The notes: a model not told the origin generated them from the letters alone. A DNA stretch of 37,888 nt from Thermodesulfobacteriota bacterium (GCA_034189135.1 JAXHVO010000074.1:1-37888); one strand, 5' to 3'. Numbered from the stretch's first letter, positions 7,857-16,588 are shown. Made by a program: numbers and translations.

Positions 7857-8465
7857 ATGGAAAACCTGCTAAGCATTTTCTTAAATTCCGTTTTTGTCGG
7901 AAACATTCTGCTGGCTTACTTTTTAGGAATGTGCTCCTTTGTGGCCATTTCCAAGAATATGGACACCTCCATCGGACTTGGATTTGCGGTGGTTTTTGTG
8001 CTTACCATTACCGCACCGGTAAACTGGCTGATATATCACTATCTGCTGGCACCCGGAGCCCTTTCATGGGCGGGGCTTCCTGAAGTTGATTTAAGTTTTT
8101 TGAAACTCATTACTTTTATTGCCGTTATTGCTGTAATGGTACAGGCGGTTGAAATGGTGATCGACCGGTTTTCCCCTACCTTATACAATTCCCTGGGGGT
8201 GTTTCTTCCTTTAATAACGGTAAACTGCGCGATCTTAGGCACATCTTTGTTTATGGTTGAACGAAAATATTCCTTTTTGGAGTCCATGGTTTTCGGTATC
8301 GGGTCCGGTGTGGGATGGATGCTTGCCATCGTCTCCATGGCGGCGATTAGAATAAAACTAAAATATGCCAGTGTGCCCAAAGGCCTTGAAGGGTTCGGCA
8401 TTACAATGATCGTCACCGGTTTGATGGCCATGGGGTTTATGCTTTTTTCAGGAATAACTTTGTAG
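7857..8465 (+). CDS. nqrE: Na+-translocating NADH:quinone reductase subunit E
   Basis: The product is 202 residues and highly hydrophobic, the NqrE/RnfA type. [21 protein letters not shown] lies near the N-terminus and [17 protein letters not shown] in the middle. The Cys in GMCSF and in VNCAIL correspond to the conserved pair that ligates the intramembrane iron centre together with Nqr[18 protein letters not shown] and [16 protein letters not shown] complete the C-terminal helices. It starts 6 nt after nqrD. After it comes a 381-nt gap, filled by an inverted-repeat element, before nqrF. Confidence 0.93.
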   Translation: MENLLSIFLNSVFVGNILLAYFLGMCSFVAISKNMDTSIGLGFAVVFVLTITAPVNWLIYHYLLAPGALSWAGLPEVDLSFLKLITFIAVIAVMVQAVEMVIDRFSPTLYNSLGVFLPLITVNCAILGTSLFMVERKYSFLESMVFGIGSGVGWMLAIVSMAAIRIKLKYASVPKGLEGFGITMIVTGLMAMGFMLFSGITL

Positions 8466-8478
8466 AATAATAATTGAA

Positions 8479-8819
8479 TTGAGAGATCGGAGAGTTACTC
8501 TCAAAATTTTTTTGGTGAAGCGTTTGCGTTTTAATGTTTGTCGGAAGTTCGCCTGGAGAAGCGCCCATTTGCCCGTACAGGCCTTAACAATAATATTGAG
8601 AGACTGACGTACGGCAGCTATCTCGCTTGTATAAGATTTGAACCAGCCCCAACAAACAGATTCTCACGGCAGCTATAATTGTCACTGCCTGTATTGGTTT
8701 AACGCAAAACATAGGGGGCGTGTACATAGTGATGTACTCATTTGTTAAGGCCTGTACGGGCAAATAGGCGCTTTTCCAGGCGAACAAAGCAGAGATTGAA
8801 AAACTCTCCGATCTCTCAA
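8479..8819 (+). repeat. 341-nt nested inverted-repeat element between nqrE and nqrF
   Basis: The outer 18-nt arms 8479-8496 and 8802-8819 are perfect inverted repeats. The inner 44-nt arms 8547-8590 and 8742-8785 match at 42 of 44 positions. The central 150 nt holds a short direct repeat (ACGGCAGCTAT) but no convincing gene. The whole 8466-8846 gap is explained by this element plus the nqrF leader. It resembles a MITE-like or stem-forming intervening element; no target duplication or transposase was found. Confidence 0.85.
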
Positions 8820-8846
8820 CTTATTAATCCGTAAAAGGTACTCGGT

Positions 8847-10073
8847 TTGATTTTTATTATCAGCACAGTCGTGTTTTCATCGGTTATCCTTTTTCTGGTA
8901 AGTCTGCTTTTGCTGGTTGAGGCAAAAATAGTCAAAAAAGGTGACCGTGAAATCGTTATCAATGATGATGAGTCAAAAAGCATACACACAACGGCCAGTT
9001 CAACACTCTTATCAGCGCTGATGGAAAATGATATTTTTCTACCTTCCGCCTGTGGAGGAGGTGGGACATGTGGAACGTGTAAATGCAGGGTAGACCAGGG
9101 AGGTGGAGGTGTTCTGCCGACAGAACTTGCCCATCTGACCAGAAAGGAAAAAAACAATCACATCCGCCTGGCATGCCAGTTAAAGGTAAAGGAAGACCTG
9201 CATATACACATACCGGAAGAAATTTTTAATGTAAAAAAATATCAGGCCACCGTTATATCCAACGAAAATGTGGCCACGTTTATTAAGGAACTGGTCTTAG
9301 AAATCGATCCGGAAGAAGCGCTTGATTTTAATGCCGGGGCTTATATTCAAATAGATATACCGGAATATAAATTGTCTTTTACCGAATTTAAGGTCAGGGT
9401 GGCAGAAAGGTTCCGTCCAATTTGGGATCGATTCAATCTCTGGGGGTTACAGTCAAAAACCGAAGAACCTATTTTCCGGGCCTATTCTTTGGCAAATCCC
9501 CCTTGTGAAAAAAATATCCTCAGATTCACCATCCGCATTGCAACACCACCACCCGGTGTTGCAATAGCGCCCCCAGGTGCAGGATCCTCGTATATTTTTA
9601 ATTTGAAGAAAGGCGACAGGGTGACCTTAAGCGGCCCTTATGGGGATTTCTTTGTAAAGGATACCGATAGGGAAATGTGTTTTGTCGGAGGTGGTGCCGG
9701 TATGGCTCCGCTAAGAAGCCAGATCATGCACCAGCTAAATACCCTCCATACAAATAGAACCATATCATTCTGGTACGGTGCCAGATCAATAATGGAGCTC
9801 TTTTTTAATGATGAATTCGTGGCGCTTGAGGATAAATTTAAAAATTTTTCTTATCATGTGGCTCTTTCTGACCCGCAACCAGAAGACAACTGGGATGGAA
9901 TGACCGGATATATCCACCAATGCCTTTACGATAATTACCTTAACACCCATCCTGATCCCACCGAGATAGAGTACTATGTGTGTGGTCCGCCTATGATGTT
10001 GGATGCCATAATAGAAATGCTTGACAGCCTGGGTGTTGAGCCTGAAATGATCGCCTTTGATAAATTCGGATAG
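8847..10073 (+). CDS. nqrF: Na+-translocating NADH:quinone reductase subunit F (NADH dehydrogenase)
   Basis: The product is 408 residues, the family length (about 407). It has one N-terminal membrane anchor (residues 1-25). A [2Fe-2S] ferredoxin domain follows, with C69, C75, C78 and C110. Then comes a ferredoxin-NADP-reductase-like module, with FRAYSLANPP for FAD and GGGAGMAPLRS plus YYVCGPPMM for NADH. It takes electrons from NADH into the Nqr complex, which separates this operon from Rnf (Rnf has ferredoxin-type RnfB instead). The start is TTG at 8847, with AAAGGT upstream; the N-terminus matches the family pattern. It is the last gene of the operon, separated from nqrE by a palindromic element. 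Confidence 0.94.
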   Translation: MIFIISTVVFSSVILFLVSLLLLVEAKIVKKGDREIVINDDESKSIHTTASSTLLSALMENDIFLPSACGGGGTCGTCKCRVDQGGGGVLPTELAHLTRKEKNNHIRLACQLKVKEDLHIHIPEEIFNVKKYQATVISNENVATFIKELVLEIDPEEALDFNAGAYIQIDIPEYKLSFTEFKVRVAERFRPIWDRFNLWGLQSKTEEPIFRAYSLANPPCEKNILRFTIRIATPPPGVAIAPPGAGSSYIFNLKKGDRVTLSGPYGDFFVKDTDREMCFVGGGAGMAPLRSQIMHQLNTLHTNRTISFWYGARSIMELFFNDEFVALEDKFKNFSYHVALSDPQPEDNWDGMTGYIHQCLYDNYLNTHPDPTEIEYYVCGPPMMLDAIIEMLDSLGVEPEMIAFDKFG

Positions 10074-10259
10074 CGTCGTAACAAGTTCCATCTACTGGGT
10101 TCCAGCGTTTTACAGATACTCGGCATACTACATGTATTGCCTCGTGAATGAAAAGCCGCTGCGCCTTGCACCCCAAGGGCGCTTCCTGCGGGGCGTATAT
10201 GAAACTTTCTACTTATCCATCGGTATTACTTTTTACAAGACTATCAATTCAAATTCAGG

Positions 10260-10592
10260 TTAAAATTCAATTTTTTCAGCAGGACGCCTCTCCGGAATAT
10301 AACGGTGAGGAATTTTTTTATTATTCCATTCAGTTGAAACATAAAGATTACAGTAGCAGCTTCCGTACTCCTCTACATCAGCTTCCCGATAGACACATGG
10401 GCAGATAATATCCTTATCTTTTTCTTTATCTCCCGATGCAAGCCTGCACGGGCAGGCCATATATCCATATCTGTCTTTATTGATCAGAAGTGCTTTTAAT
10501 AAATCAAAAACCCTTACCTCATCCGTATTAAAATAATAGCCTTTTGGCTCCTGTGATTTTTTCAGCATTTCATATAGCTGTTTGGTATTCAT
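10260..10592 (-). CDS. Ferredoxin-thioredoxin reductase catalytic-chain-like protein
   Basis: The product is 110 residues, the length of FTR catalytic subunits. It has the full cysteine pattern CPC...CPC...CYC (ACPCRLASG, IICPCVY, GSCYCNL), which holds the [4Fe-4S] cluster and the redox disulfide. Classical FTR uses reduced ferredoxin to reduce thioredoxin. In anaerobes such stand-alone proteins pair with small thioredoxin- or glutaredoxin-like proteins, as here. The ATG overlaps the stop of the upstream glutaredoxin gene by one base (TAATG), so the two are translationally coupled. No FTR variable subunit is visible. Confidence 0.88.
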   Translation of the reverse strand: MNTKQLYEMLKKSQEPKGYYFNTDEVRVFDLLKALLINKDRYGYMACPCRLASGDKEKDKDIICPCVYREADVEEYGSCYCNLYVSTEWNNKKIPHRYIPERRPAEKIEF

Positions 10593-10846
10593 TAAAGCCC
10601 CAGCGCCTCCTTTATTTCCTCTTCCCTATACCCCACAACCACCTTTTCACCGATAATGATGGTCGGAAAAGAGCATTTTGGGTTAAATTTTCTGACATCC
10701 TCCAGGATTGCTTTTCTTTCCGCTCCTTCAAGCAGGTCGACATCTACAAATTCATATTTTACTGCACATTCAGAAAGAAATTTTTTGGTCGATTTGCAGT
10801 GACTGCAGGTACTGAGTGAATAAATTTTTACATTATTTTCTGACAT
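10592..10846 (-). CDS. Glutaredoxin-like protein (CSHC active site)
   Basis: The product is 84 residues, a single thioredoxin-fold domain. KIYSLSTCSHCKSTKKFL gives the first strand and the C-S-H-C redox site at about residues 14-17. CSFPTIIIGEKVVVGY contains the cis-Pro segment and the GY end typical of NrdH/glutaredoxin proteins. The adjacent, coupled FTR-like protein is the probable electron donor, which gives a ferredoxin-linked rather than glutathione-linked disulfide-reducing system. The gene is divergent from cooS across a 302-nt intergenic region. Confidence 0.88.
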   Translation of the reverse strand: MSENNVKIYSLSTCSHCKSTKKFLSECAVKYEFVDVDLLEGAERKAILEDVRKFNPKCSFPTIIIGEKVVVGYREEEIKEALGL

Positions 10847-11148
10847 ATTTTGTTCCTTTCCTTGGCTTAGGCCTTATTTTTTAACCAAGTTGTATGCCTA
10901 GACTGTAAGCATTAAAAATAACTAAAAAACACTTTATATTTATTTTCTTGACAAGATGATTAACAAGATATATTGTTAATAGTAATTATTATTATTAGTA
11001 TTTAAAGCCCTGAGTATCATTTTTTTGTTCTCATTTTAAAACGTGTAAATAATATCACATCTAAAGTCAATCAGATAATGCTCAATAAATATTCATTATC
11101 GCCCGTAACCAACGGGTTATCTTTTAACCTTTAATTAAGGGAGAAACC
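10847..11148. other. Divergent intergenic region between glutaredoxin and cooS
   Basis: This is an AT-rich, 302-nt non-coding region. It contains a candidate sigma-70 promoter and a 22-bp palindrome about 170-200 nt upstream of cooS, listed separately. No small gene or riboswitch was recognised in it. The remaining leader before cooS (about 10985-11148) would be a long 5' UTR. Confidence 0.6.
10948..10980 (+). promoter_or_regulatory. Candidate cooS promoter overlapping a 22-bp palindromic operator
   Basis: TTGACA at 10948-10953 and TATTGT at 10971-10976 are 17 nt apart, a good sigma-70 layout. The perfect palindrome ATTAACAA-N6-TTGTTAAT at 10959-10980 overlaps the -10 box, so a dimeric repressor or redox regulator could block it. 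The half-sites resemble Rex half-sites but in the opposite order, so no regulator is assigned. Confidence 0.4.
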
Positions 11149-13125
11149 ATGGAAAAAGAAAAAATTGCTCCAAAGCAAAAAAAGCAAAAAAATTTAAAAG
11201 ATGTTACCATATGCGACTCAACCCGGCAAATGCTTGAAAAGGCAAGAAAAGACGGTGTTGAAACTGCTTTTGATCGCGCGGAAAACATGAAAGCATGTCC
11301 CATCGGGTCTAATTCAGCCTGCTGCAAACACTGCTCCATGGGACCTTGCCGGTTAAACGCCAGGGATCCATATGGAAAAGTGGGGGTATGTGGTGCAACC
11401 ATAGATACCATTATGGCTAGAAATTTTGCACGGATGGTATGTGCCGGAGCCGCTGCACATACGGATCACGGGATGGCCATGCTCGAAGTTTTCCGAGAAG
11501 TCGTAAAAGGAAATATTGCAGACTATGAGATAAAAGATGTCGAGAAGCTTGAAGATGTTGCCCTTTCCATTGGAATAGAGATCGAAGGACGCACGACTGA
11601 AGAGATAGCCAAAGACCTTTACGAGCAACTGGAAGCGACTTACACTCAGATCCAAGGGGAAATTCCATTTATGAAAAGGGTCCCGCCAAAGACACTGGAA
11701 ACCTGGCGCAAACTCGGTGTGGTTCCACGGGGAGCCATGCTGGAAATTATGGAAATGATGCACCGGACTCACATGGGCGTGGATCAGCATTATAAAAATA
11801 TTACCAAGCAGTTTACCCGTACTGCTCTTTCTGATGGCTGGGGTGGATCCATGGTGGCTACGGAAATATCCGATATCCTTTTCGGGACCCCCACACCGGT
11901 TGCCGTGGATGTGAACATGGGTGTACTCAAGGAAGACCAGGTAAATATTATTGTTCACGGCCATGAGCCCAATATGTTTGAATCCATGGTTGTATCGGTA
12001 AATTCACCGTCTTTAATTAAAGCGGCAAAAGATGCCGGTGCCACCGGAATCAATCTGGTGGGTATGTGCTGTTCCGGTGCGGAAATGATGTCTCGCCACG
12101 GCATTCCCCACGCGGGAAATTTTATGTCCACCGAGGCGGTTTTAGTGACCGGGGCCGTTGACGCCATGTGTGTCGATATTCAGTGTATCAAGCAGGGGCT
12201 TGCAACGGTCGCTGAATGCTACCACACGCCTTTTATAACCACCAACCGCAGAGCTCATATTGAAGGGGCCCTGCACATTGAATTTAATGACCATGACCCC
12301 ATGGCATGTACAGATGAAGTGGTTATAAAAGCCATTTCCCGTTTTAAGAACAGAAATGTTTCTGTCGAAATACCGAAAATGACCAACATCGGAATCCATG
12401 GTTTTTCCCATGAGTATATCAATTACATGCTTGGCGGATCTTTCAGGAGCTCCTATGCTCCCCTTAATGATAATATTATCAATGGAAGGATACGCGGTGT
12501 TGCCGGAGTGGTGGGTTGTACAAATCCCCGGGTGAAACATGACTGGGTACATGTGGAGCTGGTTAAGGAGCTTATTAAAAACGACGTTCTGGTTCTCCTT
12601 ACGGGCTGCTCGCAAATTTCCATTGCCAAGGCAGGACTTATGATCCCTGAAGCTGCCTGTCTGGCCGGCTCGGGATTACAGGAAGTTTGTGAAACAGTTG
12701 GAATGCCGCCGGTGCTTGGGCTGGGATCTTGCGTGGACAACAGCCGGATTTTAATTGCCGCTTCAGAAATGGTCAAACAGGGCGGTCTGGGTGACTGTCT
12801 GGCAGATCTCCCCGCAGCCGGTGCCGCACCTGAATGGATGAGTGAAAAAGCCATCAGTATCGGCCAATATTTTGTTGCTTCCGGCGTATATACTGTTTTC
12901 GGAGTGACCTTCCCCATTGTGGATGAGACAAAATTTCAGAAACTGCTGTTTGAGGGGCTTGAAGAGCAGGGGCTGGGCAAGTGGGATTTTACACCGGATC
13001 CCCACCTGATGGCTCAAAAGATGATTGCCCACATTGATAAAAAGAGAAAAGCTCTGGGTATTGACAAGGCCAGAGAGCGGGTTCTTATGGATTTTCAGGA
13101 CCGGCGTGACATTGATGCAGCATAA
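11149..13125 (+). CDS. cooS: Anaerobic carbon monoxide dehydrogenase, catalytic subunit
   Basis: The product is 658 residues, the size of monofunctional Ni-Fe CODH (CooS). It catalyses CO + H2O to CO2 + 2 electrons. The N-terminal CDSTRQMLEKA and ACPIGSNSACCKHCSMGPCRL supply the D- and B-cluster cysteines. Ni-Fe C-cluster ligand regions are visible: HGHEPNMFE, GMCCSGAEM, VVGCTNPRV, LTGCSQI and GLGSCVDNSR. There is no acsB or cooC in the window, so this CODH is not in an acetyl-CoA synthase operon here. It probably feeds or draws on ferredoxin. The ATG follows AAGGGAG at a good spacing. A convergent sigma-54 activator gene lies downstream, but no sigma-54 site was found in front of cooS. Confidence 0.95.
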   Translation: MEKEKIAPKQKKQKNLKDVTICDSTRQMLEKARKDGVETAFDRAENMKACPIGSNSACCKHCSMGPCRLNARDPYGKVGVCGATIDTIMARNFARMVCAGAAAHTDHGMAMLEVFREVVKGNIADYEIKDVEKLEDVALSIGIEIEGRTTEEIAKDLYEQLEATYTQIQGEIPFMKRVPPKTLETWRKLGVVPRGAMLEIMEMMHRTHMGVDQHYKNITKQFTRTALSDGWGGSMVATEISDILFGTPTPVAVDVNMGVLKEDQVNIIVHGHEPNMFESMVVSVNSPSLIKAAKDAGATGINLVGMCCSGAEMMSRHGIPHAGNFMSTEAVLVTGAVDAMCVDIQCIKQGLATVAECYHTPFITTNRRAHIEGALHIEFNDHDPMACTDEVVIKAISRFKNRNVSVEIPKMTNIGIHGFSHEYINYMLGGSFRSSYAPLNDNIINGRIRGVAGVVGCTNPRVKHDWVHVELVKELIKNDVLVLLTGCSQISIAKAGLMIPEAACLAGSGLQEVCETVGMPPVLGLGSCVDNSRILIAASEMVKQGGLGDCLADLPAAGAAPEWMSEKAISIGQYFVASGVYTVFGVTFPIVDETKFQKLLFEGLEEQGLGKWDFTPDPHLMAQKMIAHIDKKRKALGIDKARERVLMDFQDRRDIDAA

Positions 13126-13196
13126 GGTTTCGTGAAAAAATAAGTTCACAGTTTTCGCGCTCAGATTCAGGTCGGATTTGATCGATTCGAATAAAT

Positions 13197-13232
13197 GAAC
13201 CCACTGAAATAGAATTCCATTTCAGCAGGTTC
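13197..13232. terminator. Hairpin between cooS and the convergent regulator
   Basis: Arms GAACCCACTGAAAT (13197-13210) and ATTTCAGCAGGTTC (13219-13232) pair at 12 of 14 positions around an 8-nt loop. It lies between the convergent genes and could act as a terminator in both directions. No U-run follows, so intrinsic termination is uncertain. Confidence 0.5.
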
Positions 13233-13291
13233 GCAATTGTGAATCGGTCGAAGATGGCCTGAAGATGAGATGCGAAAATGTGAGGAAACCT

Positions 13292-14638
13292 CTAATTGTT
13301 CTTAATTTCATTTGGATGCTCTTTAAAAAATCTATACAGCGTGGCCCGACCGACCCCCAGAAGCCTGGCAGCTTTTGCTTTGTTCCCCCCTGTTTTGATC
13401 AGGGCCTTGTTCACCCGGTCAAGATCCAGCTTCCCGGACGGGCCACGTTTTTGAAGGCTGTTTTTAGCAGTTTTAAATTCCATGGGAAGGTCATTTGGTT
13501 TAATCACTTTGTTGCGGCATTTCACAATGGAAAATAAAACCACATTTTGCAGTTCACGAACATTTCCCGGCCAGTTATAGTCCATCATGACAGAGAGCGC
13601 TTCATCGGAGAACTTCTTTTTCTTTTGACCTTCATTTTCCGCCTGATCCAGAAAAAAATCTATCAGAAGGGGAATATCGATCTTTCTTTCACGCAGCGGG
13701 GGAATATTTACCGGAATCACACTGAGCCGGTAAAAAAGATCTTCCCGAAACCTGTTTTTGCGTACTTCCCTTTTAAGGTCCTTGTTGGTTGCGCTGATGA
13801 CACGGACGTTGACCGGTATGGCTTTTTCTCCGCCCACCTTTTCAATGATGCCGTCTTGCAAAAACCGCAGCAGCTTGACCTGCAGCATTTTGGGAAGTTC
13901 TGCAATCTCGTCAAGCAAAATACTGCCGCCGTCTGCAAGCTCAAAGCGTCCCTTTTTATCACGGATGGCGCCGGAAAAAGCCCCTTTCACATGACCGAAC
14001 AGCTCACTTTCAATCAGCCCTTCGGGAAGGGCGCCACAGTTAATCGGCACAAACGGCGCGCCTCCGCGCTGGCTTTCATTATGAATTGCCTTGGCAACCA
14101 GTTCTTTGCCTGTTCCGGTTTCTCCAAAAATGTGCACCGGGTAATCATAGCTGGCCACATCTCTAATCTGCCTGAACAGCATGAGCATTTTACTGTCCCG
14201 ACCGATGATATTGGAAAACCCGGTGGATTCTGCAACACTTGCCTTAAGCTGTAACAGGTCAGTAATGTCCCTAAAACAGACCAGCACTCCGAAATCCCGG
14301 CTTTGGTTATCTTTCATCATCACATAAGACATTTCAACCTGCCGGGGCTCACCGTCTTTTGTCGTTATGGTTGTTGAATATTCGGCTCTGGCAGTCAACA
14401 CCGAGTCGTTGGCAAGAAAAGTGCATTGCCCTCCGCAGAAAGGCATGCCAAACGCTTTATGGCACTCCTTACCAAGAATGTCTTTTCTGCTGTACCCGGT
14501 GATGTTTTCCGCCTCCCGGTTAAAATAAAAGATGCGCCGATTCAAATCGTGGGCAATGATGCCGTCCTTTAAATTGTCAAGAACCCGTTCCAGGTTCTTT
14601 TGATTGGATAATACTTTTTCAAGAGATAACTTAGGCAT
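13292..14638 (-). CDS. PAS-domain sigma-54-dependent transcriptional activator (Fis family)
   Basis: The product is 448 residues. An N-terminal PAS domain (about 15-125) is followed by an AAA+ sigma-54 interaction domain and a C-terminal Fis-type helix-turn-helix. Walker A is GETGTGKE at 172-179. The sigma-54 contact loop is GAFSGA at 219-224, with Ser in place of the common Thr. Walker B is ILLDEI at 240-245. The C-terminal helices read NKAKAARLLGVGRATLYRFF. The PAS domain holds three cysteines, C59, C68 and C72 (C-x8-C-x3-C), which could bind a metal or Fe-S centre or sense redox. It is convergent with cooS. Its targets are unknown; candidates include the two sigma-54 sites found in this window. 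Confidence 0.92.
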   Translation of the reverse strand: MPKLSLEKVLSNQKNLERVLDNLKDGIIAHDLNRRIFYFNREAENITGYSRKDILGKECHKAFGMPFCGGQCTFLANDSVLTARAEYSTTITTKDGEPRQVEMSYVMMKDNQSRDFGVLVCFRDITDLLQLKASVAESTGFSNIIGRDSKMLMLFRQIRDVASYDYPVHIFGETGTGKELVAKAIHNESQRGGAPFVPINCGALPEGLIESELFGHVKGAFSGAIRDKKGRFELADGGSILLDEIAELPKMLQVKLLRFLQDGIIEKVGGEKAIPVNVRVISATNKDLKREVRKNRFREDLFYRLSVIPVNIPPLRERKIDIPLLIDFFLDQAENEGQKKKKFSDEALSVMMDYNWPGNVRELQNVVLFSIVKCRNKVIKPNDLPMEFKTAKNSLQKRGPSGKLDLDRVNKALIKTGGNKAKAARLLGVGRATLYRFFKEHPNEIKNN

Positions 14639-14856
14639 AATAAATATAGATAACTATTATGGGGATAATAGAAAGGAAATAACATAATTAACCGGTTTTA
14701 TCAACCATGTAAATCATATTCAAACCATCTTACATGCGCAGGGGTGTAAGTGCTAAATCGTATTTAGCCGGATCATCGGGTGCCGTTTTCAAATCACCTG
14801 ATGTTAGTATATTTCTATCATACCGGTTGCATTTAAGGTTCTATTGACCCATTTTA

Positions 14857-16086
14857 CTATAATAGAGAATTCACTCTTTGGCTTTGATCATCCCCCCATA
14901 TTGTAAAGACGATTGTACCGACCACGCCAAATGAAAATGCAACCAGAAAGTTGACGGCCGGTCCGAGCATCCACAGGAAGGCACCTGAAAATGCCGCGAT
15001 GGAGACCACCACGTCACGGATGAGATAATACAGGCCGAACATGCCTGCCTTGCGATCTTCCGGCGCAAGATCCATGATCAACGCTTTCCGGGTGGGTTCA
15101 CCAAATTCTTTTAACCCTCGCAGGATAAATGCAAGCACCAGCAGTTGAAACGACTGACAGAATAGAAGCACCAGGGGAAAGAGGGTAAAAAAGATAAAGG
15201 TTGTGACCACAAAGGGCTTCTTTGTGCTTTGGTCGACAAAATATGCCACCGGAACATAAATAAGCATCGCCACCACCATTTCAATACCGCTTAAAAAACC
15301 AAACTGGACGGCGGAAACGGGGTTTGCAATGGTCTTCATGCTCCATATTACCACAAAAGCATACGGAATCTGTTCGCAAAACCTTACCAGAATATCAGCA
15401 ACAAGGAGTCGTTTAAGGGCGGGGCTCATGTAGCGTAACAGTTTTAGCGGATTTTTTTCCGGTGACACATACCCCTTTTGGGATGCCTGCCCATGATCGT
15501 CTTCGATCAGGCTTTGCTGAACGATGGTTGCCACCACGGATAACAGCAGTGCAACCACAAATGCGGCCCGAACGCCGTCACGCTCTCCCCATAACCCGAT
15601 GCAAAGCCCTCCCATAATCGGTCCAAGCGCCATGGGGAATCTTCTCACCAGGGAAAGCATGGAGACCCCCATGGTTCTCTTATTCATTGGAAGCACCTTG
15701 GTAATCAGGCTCATGGTTGCCGGCAGCGATATGGCAGACCATGACAAAAAAAACACGGCACCCACCAAAACAGCCTGCCATAACGGAATAAAAATAACCA
15801 TAAGATATCCACACATGGCAAAGAGGTTGAACACCAGCAGGGCTCTTTTGGTGCCGATTCTGTCGGAAAGATAACCGCCCGGATAGGCGTAAAGAGCGGA
15901 TAAAAGATTATCAAGGCCGTTTAAAAGGCCTATGGAAATCACACTGCCGCCGATTGCGATCAAGTAAACCGGAAGAAACCGCTCGGCCATTCTCTCGCCC
16001 ATACCCACCAGGATGACCATAAACAGCATGCCGATGGTGCTTCTGCCCAGGCCGAAAAATGCTAAAATGTGTGACAGGCGAGACAT
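14857..16086 (-). CDS. Major facilitator superfamily transporter
   Basis: The product is 409 residues with about 12 membrane helices. It shows the MFS loop 2-3 signature (GGYLSDRIGTKRALLVFN) and a second-half counterpart (FVDQSTKKPFVVTTF). The segment RGLKEFGEPTRKALIMDLAPEDRKAG resembles drug- or metabolite-exporter MFS proteins. The substrate cannot be deduced. It stands alone on the minus strand, 218 nt from the sigma-54 activator gene. The intergenic 14639-14856 holds no evident gene. Confidence 0.88.
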   Translation of the reverse strand: MSRLSHILAFFGLGRSTIGMLFMVILVGMGERMAERFLPVYLIAIGGSVISIGLLNGLDNLLSALYAYPGGYLSDRIGTKRALLVFNLFAMCGYLMVIFIPLWQAVLVGAVFFLSWSAISLPATMSLITKVLPMNKRTMGVSMLSLVRRFPMALGPIMGGLCIGLWGERDGVRAAFVVALLLSVVATIVQQSLIEDDHGQASQKGYVSPEKNPLKLLRYMSPALKRLLVADILVRFCEQIPYAFVVIWSMKTIANPVSAVQFGFLSGIEMVVAMLIYVPVAYFVDQSTKKPFVVTTFIFFTLFPLVLLFCQSFQLLVLAFILRGLKEFGEPTRKALIMDLAPEDRKAGMFGLYYLIRDVVVSIAAFSGAFLWMLGPAVNFLVAFSFGVVGTIVFTIWGDDQSQRVNSLL

Positions 16087-16588
16087 GGATATGATAAATC
16101 CTTAAAGAAAAACTTTCAGAAAATAGCCACCCCGGTACCGTCTAACTAAGCCACAGGTTGTAACTTCCATGGAAATTGTCATATTACTTTGAACGCCTGC
16201 ATTTTTTATAATATCAACATATTTGTCAATATCTTCCTGTATATTATCGTATTTTGCGCATCCAGCCAAAACGTTCCTGCTTTAAAAAAAATCCCGCCTG
16301 AGCCTTTGTCCCCACGCTTGTTCAAACAAACCTTTTAGACCTCATATGTCGGGGAAACTCGCACCGCATGGAAAACTTCAGTCTCCATTTTGTCATGTTC
16401 TAGGCATAATTATTGCAATCAATAAAAGTTACTAAAAATAGGAAGATTTGATTGTTACACCATTTTTATTAAATCATGGGCGATTTAGATAGGGTTCACG
16501 AGATTCTATCGTTCCGCTGAAAATTGGAGTTGACCGCTTCTTTTTGTGTAGGTTGTGGGTTATTCGCCGATGCTTGGGGTTTTTCATT
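16087..16588. other. Intergenic region between MFS gene and adenylate cyclase
   Basis: These 502 nt separate divergent genes. Apart from the sigma-54-like site at 16403-16416 no gene, RNA or repeat was recognised. The cyclase leader after that site is about 170 nt long. Confidence 0.5.
16403..16416 (+). promoter_or_regulatory. Putative sigma-54 promoter upstream of adenylate cyclase
   Basis: GGCATAATTATTGC has GG and GC separated by 10 nt and differs from the nqr site (GGCATGATTATTGC) at one position. It lies about 170 nt before the cyclase ATG. Confidence 0.5.

Noticed and set aside
8584-8787. Minus-strand 67-residue ORF inside the nqrE-nqrF element
   Set aside because: It lies across the inverted repeat, has no recognisable domain and no convincing ribosome-binding site.
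3345-10073. Rnf complex instead of Nqr
   Set aside because: The FeS-rich first subunit suggested RnfC, but its body matches NqrA and the last gene is an NADH-oxidising NqrF with [2Fe-2S], FAD and NADH motifs; no RnfB-type gene is present.
10959-10980. Rex operator upstream of cooS
   Set aside because: Rex sites read TTGTTAA-N6-TTAACAA; here the halves are in the opposite order, so Rex cannot be assigned.
11353-11964. 203-residue minus-strand ORF inside cooS
   Set aside because: It is antisense to a fully supported CODH gene and shows no domain; a codon-pattern shadow.
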